A program made the translations under genes and the position numbers. Below are positions 1-5,793 of a stretch of 10,406 nt of DNA, piece after piece (positions within the stretch are counted from its first letter, which is position 1; the number at the start of each line of letters is the position of its first letter). The notes under the pieces were generated by a model. That model was not told the origin of the DNA, did no database searches, and saw only the letters and a list, made by a program, of their open reading frames with translations. Origin of the DNA: Acidobacteriaceae bacterium (GTDB lineage Bacteria; Acidobacteriota; Terriglobia; Terriglobales; Acidobacteriaceae); the NCBI GenBank assembly GCA_003165455.1, contig PLUJ01000197.1, forward strand, positions 131 through 10,536, read 5' to 3'.

Positions 1-319
1 CAAAGCGGGTGCCGCGCTCGGAATCTGCGAGGCCAGACCGTTCCATGGCATCTTGGGCGACAGAACGAACGGTGGCGCCGGATTCAAATTGTGAGTCCTG
101 TGCCACATAACTCAGGCGAACCCGCTTTCGCAGGGCAATCTCCCCGCTGTCCGGGCTTACGTCTCCAGAGAGAATTCGGAGGAGTGTGGACTTTCCAGAG
201 CCGTTGGGGCCAATAAGGCCAATCCGGTTCCCTTCGGACACGGTAAATGAAACATTCTGAAAGAGCGGGCTGGCTCCGAAAGCTTTCGAGATTCCCTGTG
301 CATTGATAATTGGCGGCAA
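1..319 (-). CDS. ABC-F family ATP-binding protein, N-terminal part (cut by window edge)
   Basis: The visible 106 codons read leftwards and contain the first half of an ATP-binding cassette. The Walker A motif GPNGSGKST lies at about residues 37-45 and the Q-loop glutamine at about residue 74 in the segment YVAQD. The wording around these motifs (a short beta strand 'NRIGLIGPNG', then 'GDVSPDSGEI') resembles the duplicated-ATPase ABC-F group (Uup, EttA and relatives). These are soluble proteins that act on ribosomes or in antibiotic resistance rather than in transport. The signature motif, Walker B and second domain lie outside the window, so the subfamily is open and an ordinary transporter ATPase is not fully excluded. 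The only sensible start in frame is TTG at 319-317, with an AGGAG 11 bases upstream; the nearby ATG is in another frame. A promoter candidate lies at 352-381. Confidence 0.85.
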   Translation of the reverse strand, partial: MPPIINAQGISKAFGASPLFQNVSFTVSEGNRIGLIGPNGSGKSTLLRILSGDVSPDSGEIALRKRVRLSYVAQDSQFESGATVRSVAQDAMERSGLADSERGTRF

Positions 320-351
320 CGGATCATGAACTCCTGATGAACTGATTCGAG

Positions 352-381
352 ATTATCAGTAAAGCAGGTTATTGGAGTCTA
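352..381 (-). promoter_or_regulatory. Candidate sigma-70 type promoter for the ABC-F gene
   Basis: On the minus strand a TAGACT (376-381, 4 of 6 to TTGACA) is followed 18 bases later by GATAAT (352-357, 5 of 6 to TATAAT). This would start transcription about 25-30 bases upstream of the TTG start, leaving room for the AGGAG ribosome site. It is a pattern match only. Confidence 0.35.
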
Positions 382-403
382 CTCAGGCTGAAACAGGGCT
401 CTA

Positions 404-427
404 AAATCGCTAAAGGAGCGGCGATTT
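404..427. repeat. Inverted repeat overlapping the sigma-28 promoter
   Basis: AAATCGC at 404-410 is repeated in inverse orientation as GCGATTT at 421-427, a perfect 7-bp arm with a 10-base centre. It spans the -35 element and spacer of the sigma-28 type promoter, so it could be a regulator site. It has no T run, which argues against a terminator. It may also be chance. Confidence 0.3.
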
Positions 428-437
428 CTGCCGATCT
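411..437 (+). promoter_or_regulatory. Sigma-28 (FliA/SigD) type promoter upstream of the CheX-like gene
   Basis: TAAAGGAG at 411-418 and GCCGATCT at 430-437 are separated by exactly 11 bases. The E. coli FliA consensus is TAAAGTTT-N11-GCCGATAA, so the match is 5 of 8 and 6 of 8 with the canonical spacing, and the invariant-looking TAAA and CGAT cores are both intact. It points toward the chemotaxis gene at 533, which is the kind of target sigma-28 normally has. Transcription would begin near 444 and leave a leader of about 90 bases. Confidence 0.6.
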
Positions 438-440
438 TCC

Positions 441-468
441 ATTGACGGGCAAGAATTGACGGGCAGGA
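441..468 (+). repeat. Tandem 14-base direct repeat in the CheX leader
   Basis: ATTGACGGGCAAGA (441-454) is followed immediately by ATTGACGGGCAGGA (455-468), 13 of 14 identical. It begins about where transcription from the sigma-28 type promoter should start. Each copy contains TTGACG, a good -35 hexamer, but no convincing -10 lies 16-18 bases beyond either one. It is either a recent slippage duplication or a tandem protein-binding site. Confidence 0.7.
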
Positions 469-535
469 TACGTTCTGTAAGTACAGCAACCGTCACCGAT
501 TCGCTATCTCTCGAAACTGCTCAACGGAAGGTATG

Positions 536-1021
536 ATGACCTCTAGAGTTGCGATTGCGAACACCGAAGAACTGCATAAAGAGTGGCGTCCCGTTCTCGA
601 GTTAGCGACTCGAGAGGTGTTTGAATTGATGCTAGCCTCTCAACTCACTGCGGTGAAAGGCTTACCCCCCACGACCCTCAATGTCACGGCGATGGTGGGA
701 CTAGCAGGGATCCTGCAAGGGCTGATGGGCGTTCGGTGTGAACAGAAGGCCGCAGCTCTCATGGCGTCGAGGATGCTCGGAGTGGATATCGATAACGTTG
801 GCCCGGAGATTTCCGACGCCATCGGCGAAGTTTGTAACATGGTCGCGGGAAATTTTAAAAATAAAGTGAGTGGATTGGGCGATGGCTGCATGCTTTCTCC
901 CCCCTCCGTGATCACCGGGGACGATTACGTGGTACATTCCCAGCCGGAAAACCCGACGCTCGAAGTCACATTGCTACTGGAAGGCATGCCCATCGTGGTC
1001 TCTCTGCACATAAACACTTAA
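536..1021 (+). CDS. cheX: CheX-like chemotaxis phosphatase
   Basis: A 161-162 residue protein of the CheC/CheX/FliY fold, which in chemotaxis removes the phosphate from CheY-P. The family hallmark is visible once: the helix 'DAIGEVCNMVAGNFKNKV' at about residues 95-112, with the catalytic ExxN pair at Glu99 and Asn102 (numbered from the first ATG), followed by 'LSPPSVITG' at 121-129. A single ExxN motif and this length fit CheX rather than CheC, which usually has two. Two ATGs stand in tandem at 533 and 536. GGAAGG at 526-531 ends 1 base before the first and 4 before the second, so 536 is preferred. No other chemotaxis gene is in the window, so the protein acts away from its partners' genes. 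It is also possible that it serves a non-flagellar response regulator, for example in surface motility. The sigma-28 type promoter upstream supports a motility role. Confidence 0.85.
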   Translation: MTSRVAIANTEELHKEWRPVLELATREVFELMLASQLTAVKGLPPTTLNVTAMVGLAGILQGLMGVRCEQKAAALMASRMLGVDIDNVGPEISDAIGEVCNMVAGNFKNKVSGLGDGCMLSPPSVITGDDYVVHSQPENPTLEVTLLLEGMPIVVSLHINT

Positions 1022-1475
1022 TGTTACTGAAAACTCTTACTGATCATTTTCACTCTCACCGCACTGCCACGCTCGTCAAATGTTTCAAGCCTGATCCGTG
1101 TCAGTAATATCCACAATCGAATCCTGTTTCTTTTTTCGCCATTCTTTGAAGACTGACGGCCGCCTGAAGTGTTTTTAGTCTCAAATCCATGGTCACGATG
1201 CAAAAATGAGCCGCGTAAAGACGGAGCCGGCCCACACTTGCCGGAAGATAGCAAACAAGAATACAAATGACTGTGCAGCGAAATAATTGCATAGGATTAA
1301 GCTGCGGAACACATTCCGAAGAGTGTCATGACAAAGTGGAAGCGCAGTAAGTTTAGTCTTGCTGGCGGCTGGGAATAACGGGGTTCGACCGCGAACAAGT
1401 ACGGTGAGCTCTTGCCGGAAACCCCTAGTATTGCGGTCTGTTTAGTCCCACTGTTTTTGTGAAATAGAGGCCCTT
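1022..1475. other. 454-base gene-free region with short direct repeats and small hairpins
   Basis: No convincing coding region: the open frames here lack ribosome sites and resemblance to proteins. Visible structure includes CTTGCCGGAA at 1237-1246 and again at 1411-1420. There is also GTTTAGTC at 1351-1358 and 1440-1447; with the following bases these two copies match a degenerate 14-mer GTTTAGTCYYRCTG. Two tetraloop hairpins occur: CGGAA-CACA-TTCCG at 1305-1318 and GTTCG-ACCG-CGAAC at 1383-1396. GGGGTT (1380-1385) can also pair with AACCCC (1420-1425). The region must hold the promoter of the sugar operon that starts at 1476, but no hexamer pair stands out. AATAAT at 1282-1287 is a possible -10 without a good -35. 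No clear terminator follows the CheX gene. Confidence 0.5.
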
Positions 1476-2435
1476 ATGCGAGTTGGTGTGTTCACTCCGC
1501 TGTTATCGCAAATGCCGCTCACCGCGGTACTGGAGAAGTTGAAAGCGCTCCACATCGATACAGTAGAACTGGGAACTGGTAACTATCCTGGCGACGCGCA
1601 TTGCAAGCTTTCCATGATCGAGAATGCGGCATCCCTCGCGGAATTTCAGAAGATTCTGTCCGATCATGGCGTCACCATCAGCGCCTTGAGTTGTCATGGC
1701 AATGCGTTACACCCTGACACGGCCCGGGCGAAGAATGCACGGGAAGTGAGCCGGAAGACCGTGGTGCTCGCCGAAAAGCTCGGTATTCCGGTAGTCGTGG
1801 ATTTCTCAGGTTGCCCGGGCGATTCTTTTACTTCGAAAGCTCCAAACTGGGTAACCTGTCCGTGGCCGCCGGAATACTTGGAAATTCTCGACTGGCAGTG
1901 GAATGAAGTAGTGGCACCCTATTGGATTGAGCATGCGAAATTCGCCGCGGATCATGGGGTAAAGATCGCAATCGAAATGCACCCTGGTTTCGTCGTGTAC
2001 AGCCCGGAGACGATGCTAAAATTGCGCTCGATTGCCGGGAATAATGTTGGGTGCAATTTTGATCCCAGCCATTTGTTTTGGCAGAGCATCGATCCGATTG
2101 CCGCCATTCGAATTCTTAAGGATGCCATTTTTCATGTGCATGCCAAGGATACCCAAATGTATCCGGCGAATTTGTCGCGCAGCGGTGTACTTGATACCAA
2201 ACGCTACACTCTGGAACGCGAGCGCGCCTGGATTTTCCGTACTTGCGGATATGGCCATGGAGCTGAGTGGTGGACAGAATTTATCTCAACCTTGCGGATG
2301 TTCGGCTACGATAACGTGCTGTCCATTGAACATGAAGACAGCTTGCTGTCGCCTGAAGAAGGCCTGACCAAAGCTGCCAATTTTCTCAACAATATCGTTA
2401 TCCGCGAACAGCCTGCCGCCGCCTGGTGGATCTAA
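1476..2435 (+). CDS. Sugar phosphate isomerase/epimerase family protein (xylose-isomerase-like TIM barrel), cytoplasmic
   Basis: A 319-residue protein of the AP-endonuclease-2/xylose-isomerase-like TIM-barrel superfamily, whose members isomerise or epimerise sugars, keto-sugars or inositols using a bound divalent metal. The expected metal and substrate residues are in barrel order: Glu167 in 'IAIEMHPG', Asp196 and His199 in 'NFDPSHLFW', His222 in 'FHVHAKD', and Glu285 in 'LSIEHED'. There is no signal peptide, so it should work in the cytoplasm. The ATG at 1476 has GAGG at 1467-1470, 5 bases upstream. It opens an operon with an oxidoreductase 31-37 bases downstream and an MFS transporter, which suggests the two enzymes act on the same keto-sugar intermediate. 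YcjR of E. coli, a 3-keto-hexoside epimerase, is a known relative working with an oxidoreductase. The exact reaction and substrate are not determinable here. Confidence 0.85.
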   Translation: MRVGVFTPLLSQMPLTAVLEKLKALHIDTVELGTGNYPGDAHCKLSMIENAASLAEFQKILSDHGVTISALSCHGNALHPDTARAKNAREVSRKTVVLAEKLGIPVVVDFSGCPGDSFTSKAPNWVTCPWPPEYLEILDWQWNEVVAPYWIEHAKFAADHGVKIAIEMHPGFVVYSPETMLKLRSIAGNNVGCNFDPSHLFWQSIDPIAAIRILKDAIFHVHAKDTQMYPANLSRSGVLDTKRYTLERERAWIFRTCGYGHGAEWWTEFISTLRMFGYDNVLSIEHEDSLLSPEEGLTKAANFLNNIVIREQPAAAWWI

Positions 2436-2472
2436 GCCTTCGTGGATATAGGCCAAAGATGAGGATTTGATT

Positions 2473-3672
2473 TTGGAGAAGACCATCAGGACGGCAATCT
2501 TCGGCACCGGATTCATGGGCCGCGTGCATTTGGAGGCACTGCGAAGGCTGCAGTTTGTAGAGGTGGTTGCAATTGCCGGAAGAAACATTGAGGCGGCGCG
2601 AAGGCTAGGCTCCGGCTTTTCGATTGTCAAAGGTACGGCCGACTTCAGGGATATTCTGTCGGACCCTGCCATCGATGCCATTCACATCTGCACGCCCAAC
2701 GCGCTGCACTTTCTCATGGCTAAGGCGGCGCTGGAGGGGGGCAAACACGTCCTATGCGAAAAGCCGCTGGCTACCAGAGTTGCGGAGGCTGAAGAACTCG
2801 TCGCACTCGCGGAGCGCGAAGGACTGTTCAACTGCGTCTGCCACAATCTTCGTTATTATCCCATGGTGCAACAGATGCGGCGGATGCGTGAAGCCGGTGA
2901 GCTAGGCGAGATTCTGGCCGTTCAAGGGACATATTTTCAAGACTGGCTGCTCCATGAGACCGATTGGAATTGGCGTGTGGAGGCCGAGGCCGGGGGGCCT
3001 TCCCGTTGCATGGCCGATATTGGCTCGCACTGGTTCGATATGGCTGAGCACGTTACCGGATTGCGCGTAAATTCGCTTTCTGCCGACCTGCAAACTTTTT
3101 ACAAAACTCGAAAGCGGCCGAAACATTCCAGCGAGACCTTTTCAAGCAAACTGTCTGGAACCGATATGCTCGGAATCAATCTGCTTGGAACCAAGGACTA
3201 TCTCGATACACCGGTCGACACGGAAGACTACGGAGGAGTGATTTTCAGCATGGGAGAGCGCACGCATGGTTCCATGAGTGTCAGCCAGGTCGCGGCTGGA
3301 CGTAAGAACAGGCTAAGCATTGAGATCTCCGGTACGCGAGCATCGGTTGGATGGAATCAGGAGCGGCCTGATGAACTATGGATCGGACGTCGAGATGCCG
3401 CGAATCAGCTTCTTCTAAAAGATCCGCCGTTGCTGAAACCCGAAGCGCGCGCGTATGCTGACCTTCCGGGCGGTCACAGTGAAGGCTATGACGATACTTT
3501 CAAGCAAGTATTCCGGCGTTTTTATGCTTCCATCTCCGGTGCTCCAATCTCAGCGGCAGGCGGTGTCCATGACTTTCCTACTTTCGTCGATGGGCTGCGG
3601 CAACTGAAGATTGTGTCCGCTGCGCTTGAGAGCAACCGCACCCGAAGCTGGGTTGATGTCTCTGAAAATTGA
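2473..3672 (+). CDS. Gfo/Idh/MocA family NAD(P)-dependent oxidoreductase, cytoplasmic
   Basis: About 399-401 residues with the two-domain Gfo/Idh/MocA plan. Numbered from a TTG at 2467, the Rossmann glycines lie in 'FGTGFMG' at about 12-18, the cofactor-side catalytic motif 'CEKPLA' at 97-102 (Lys99), and the active-site helix 'DIGSHWFDMAE' at 184-194 with Asp184 and His188. Family members oxidise or reduce a sugar hydroxyl, often at C2 or C3. There is no ATG start. TTG at 2473 has GAGG (2461-2464) 8 bases upstream and is preferred; TTG at 2467 is only 2 bases from it. An ATG at 2459 is out of frame and stops after three codons. There is no export signal. It is the second gene of the operon, between the isomerase and the transporter. 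Its substrate is unknown; glycoside or inositol dehydrogenase activity is the reasonable range. Confidence 0.88.
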   Translation: MEKTIRTAIFGTGFMGRVHLEALRRLQFVEVVAIAGRNIEAARRLGSGFSIVKGTADFRDILSDPAIDAIHICTPNALHFLMAKAALEGGKHVLCEKPLATRVAEAEELVALAEREGLFNCVCHNLRYYPMVQQMRRMREAGELGEILAVQGTYFQDWLLHETDWNWRVEAEAGGPSRCMADIGSHWFDMAEHVTGLRVNSLSADLQTFYKTRKRPKHSSETFSSKLSGTDMLGINLLGTKDYLDTPVDTEDYGGVIFSMGERTHGSMSVSQVAAGRKNRLSIEISGTRASVGWNQERPDELWIGRRDAANQLLLKDPPLLKPEARAYADLPGGHSEGYDDTFKQVFRRFYASISGAPISAAGGVHDFPTFVDGLRQLKIVSAALESNRTRSWVDVSEN

Positions 3673-3696
3673 ATCGGCACTCGAAAGGCATACGCA

Positions 3697-4827
3697 TTGA
3701 TCTTCGCCGCCATTATCGCCATCTTCATTTACGGAATGATCGCCGCCATGCTCGGCACCATCCTTCCCGATTTGTCGAGTCGATATAAGCTCTCGCCCAG
3801 TCAGAACGGTACCATCGCGTTCGCGCAAGCCTTGGGTCTTATCATCGCGTCAGTGGCTGTTGGACCTCTGCTCGATGATGAAGGGAAGAAGATCGGAATT
3901 GTTCTCGGTCTCTCATTGATCGCCATTGCGCTTGCTGTCCTGCCGCGCGCGACTGGCTTCCGCAGCATTCTTCTTCTGTTGTTTTTGCTCGGTGTGGGCG
4001 GCGGCATCCTGGTTACTGGCGCCAATGCTTTGGCCAGCGATGCAGGGGAAGTTCACCGCGCAACCGCCCTGAATCTTGCAAATCTATTTTTTGGTCTCGG
4101 AGCGCTGGCAACGCCATTCATCGCGGCAAATCTCTTTGGACAAAACTGGGTGAAGCTTTGCTATACCATCACGTCGCTCACGGTGGTCACTCTAGTGGTA
4201 GAAATCCTCACTCGAATGCCCGGACCTACCGGCGGCGGGAAATTCGTTTTGTCCGATGCCGCCCCAGTACTTGGTCGTCCCCTTCTTTTCATGATTGGAC
4301 TTTTCCTCTTCCTTTACATTACTTGCGAGGTCGGTATCTGGAACTGGCTGCCGCGCCATCTGATTGCGCAAGGCATCCCTGAATCGCGAGCGCTGAACAT
4401 TCTCTCGCTGGGCTTCGCGCTCGGTATTTTGATCGGTCGTGTGGGCATCCTACCGGTTCTCAGCCGCGTTCCAGCCGTTACGGTTACGATGGTTGGCTCC
4501 GTTGCGATGGCGATTACGACCTTCTTAATGTTGCGCACGAAGAGGCCCGGCGTGGCGTGGGTCTTGGTGTTTCTCGCCGGACTTTCCATGGCGCCCGTGT
4601 TTCCAACTACGTTGGCGATTGTGGGCGACGCCTTTCCGCGTATGACCAGCACAGCCATCGGATTTGTCATCACCTGTGGCTGGACCGGATTGGCCGTCAG
4701 TTCGCGAATTATCGGCATAATCGCCGGCGGAGATCCGCGGCGACTCAAGACGGCTTTGCTTGTGATCCCAGGATCGGCGGTGCTGATGATTGGCCTGGAC
4801 CTGGCGATTAAGAGTTCTCTGCGCTAG
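3697..4827 (+). CDS. MFS transporter, probable sugar or sugar-derivative permease
   Basis: A 376-residue, strongly hydrophobic protein with about 12 predictable membrane helices, roughly at residues 2-22, 37-58, 66-83, 89-110, 122-146, 152-170, 193-213, 232-256, 260-278, 285-310, 315-343 and 350-370. The cytoplasmic loop between helices 2 and 3 carries a degenerate MFS signature, 'GPLLDDEGKKIG' at about 56-67. The segments 'GANALASD' and 'LNLANLFFGLGALATP' recall the FucP-like sugar:H+ symporters, so uptake of a sugar or glycoside is the best guess; export is not excluded. The start is TTG at 3697 with AAAGG at 3684-3688, 8 bases upstream; no ATG is available before helix 1. It lies 24 bases after the oxidoreductase stop, in the same reading frame, and ends the operon. 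Confidence 0.85.
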   Translation: MIFAAIIAIFIYGMIAAMLGTILPDLSSRYKLSPSQNGTIAFAQALGLIIASVAVGPLLDDEGKKIGIVLGLSLIAIALAVLPRATGFRSILLLLFLLGVGGGILVTGANALASDAGEVHRATALNLANLFFGLGALATPFIAANLFGQNWVKLCYTITSLTVVTLVVEILTRMPGPTGGGKFVLSDAAPVLGRPLLFMIGLFLFLYITCEVGIWNWLPRHLIAQGIPESRALNILSLGFALGILIGRVGILPVLSRVPAVTVTMVGSVAMAITTFLMLRTKRPGVAWVLVFLAGLSMAPVFPTTLAIVGDAFPRMTSTAIGFVITCGWTGLAVSSRIIGIIAGGDPRRLKTALLVIPGSAVLMIGLDLAIKSSLR

Positions 4828-4834
4828 TCGCTAT

Positions 4835-5746
4835 CTAAACCGTCAGCGCATGCATGTAGTCGGCGTCAATCTTCAGCGCCTCCATTGGTGGCATGTCAAA
4901 CTGCTCCTGTTCCACAAAGGCGTGCTTGATGGAAACTTTTTTTGCCGCCTCGAAGATGGGCCGATAATCAATTGTGCCGCGACCCATCTCAGTGGAAGGA
5001 GGCGGATCGGATGGCGTGCTGGCCGCAGTTAGTTTGAATTCCTTCACGTGCAGCATGCAAATTCGCGTTGGATAACGCTTCAGTAAATCTACCGGATTCG
5101 CACCCGCTACAACGGCCCAGCCGCAATCCAATTCCATGCTTACTTTTGCGGGATCAGTGACGCGCATGAGCTCGTCGTAGAACACAACGCCGTTCTCCGA
5201 GCGGAACTCCGGGGTGTGATTATGGTAAGCGAAATGCATTCCGGCAGCACGTACGCGCTCCCCAATATGATTGAATTGATCAGCGTTCCACCGCCAATCA
5301 TCGAGCGTCATTGATTCCCTGGCAGCCCTCGAGTTGGCTTCCTTCACCCGCGATGCATCCTTCAGCATCGGCGCAGCACACACTATGTATTCGAGGCCTA
5401 AATCCTTTCCGTATTGGATGGTCTCCTCGAGTTTCGGCAGGAGGTCCTTTAAGGGATAGTGTGCACTCACGCAATGCAATCCCGCTTGATCCATGGCCTG
5501 CTTCACTTCACTGGGACTGTGGCCAAAGAATCCAGCAGCCTCAACCTCGCGATATCCCATCGCCCCAAGCTGCTGAAGCGTGCCCTCGTAATCTTTCGGC
5601 AAGATATCCCGAACTGAATACAACTGTAGGCCGAGAGGAAGTCCCAACGGGTTAGCCATTAAGCGCGGCACATGGTTCCATAGAGCAGCACAAGCGGCCG
5701 AAGCGGAAGTGGTCTTCAAGAAAGTCCTTCGTGAAATGCGGTTCAT
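4835..5746 (-). CDS. Tat-exported sugar phosphate isomerase/epimerase family protein
   Basis: About 303 residues from the preferred ATG at 5746. The N-terminus 'MNRISRRTFLK' is a textbook twin-arginine signal (SRRTFLK), followed by a short alanine-rich stretch ending near 'RLMANP', so the enzyme should be folded in the cytoplasm and exported to the periplasm. The mature part is a xylose-isomerase-like TIM barrel with metal-site residues in order: His175 and His177 in 'YHNHTPE', Glu205 and Asp207 in 'MELDCGW', His233 in 'MLHVKEF', and Glu279 in 'FVEQEQ'. A longer reading frame begins at 5767, but that ATG lacks a ribosome site and would push the twin-arginine motif inward. TGAGGA at 5754-5759 lies 7 bases before the 5746 ATG. 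The gene is 47 bases downstream of a Tat-exported Gfo/Idh/MocA oxidoreductase, presumably its partner. Its substrate is unknown. Confidence 0.87.
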   Translation of the reverse strand: MNRISRRTFLKTTSASAACAALWNHVPRLMANPLGLPLGLQLYSVRDILPKDYEGTLQQLGAMGYREVEAAGFFGHSPSEVKQAMDQAGLHCVSAHYPLKDLLPKLEETIQYGKDLGLEYIVCAAPMLKDASRVKEANSRAARESMTLDDWRWNADQFNHIGERVRAAGMHFAYHNHTPEFRSENGVVFYDELMRVTDPAKVSMELDCGWAVVAGANPVDLLKRYPTRICMLHVKEFKLTAASTPSDPPPSTEMGRGTIDYRPIFEAAKKVSIKHAFVEQEQFDMPPMEALKIDADYMHALTV

Positions 5747-5753
5747 CAATGAT

Positions 5754-5759
5754 TCCTCA
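5754..5759 (-). promoter_or_regulatory. Ribosome binding site that fixes the start of the exported isomerase
   Basis: TGAGGA on the minus strand, 7 bases from the ATG at 5746. It lies inside the longer open frame that begins at 5767, which itself has no such site. Confidence 0.6.
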
Positions 5760-5793
5760 GTTTCCATTGTTCACTTGTAGGGTGCGATGCGGG

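Noticed and set aside
1024..1292. Overlapping minus-strand open frames in the 1022-1475 gap
   Set aside because: Short, overlapping in two frames, cysteine- and arginine-rich without domain character, and lacking ribosome sites.
1380..1425. GGGTTCGACC resembling a tRNA T-arm
   Set aside because: No acceptor stem, anticodon arm or D-arm can be folded around it.
4314..4748. 144-codon minus-strand open frame opposite the MFS transporter
   Set aside because: The plus-strand frame has membrane helices and operon context, while the minus frame is rich in Arg/Thr/Pro with no family resemblance.
5747..5767. Upstream ATG at 5767 as start of the exported isomerase
   Set aside because: No ribosome site, and it would place seven acidic or neutral residues before the Tat motif; the ATG at 5746 has TGAGGA at good spacing.
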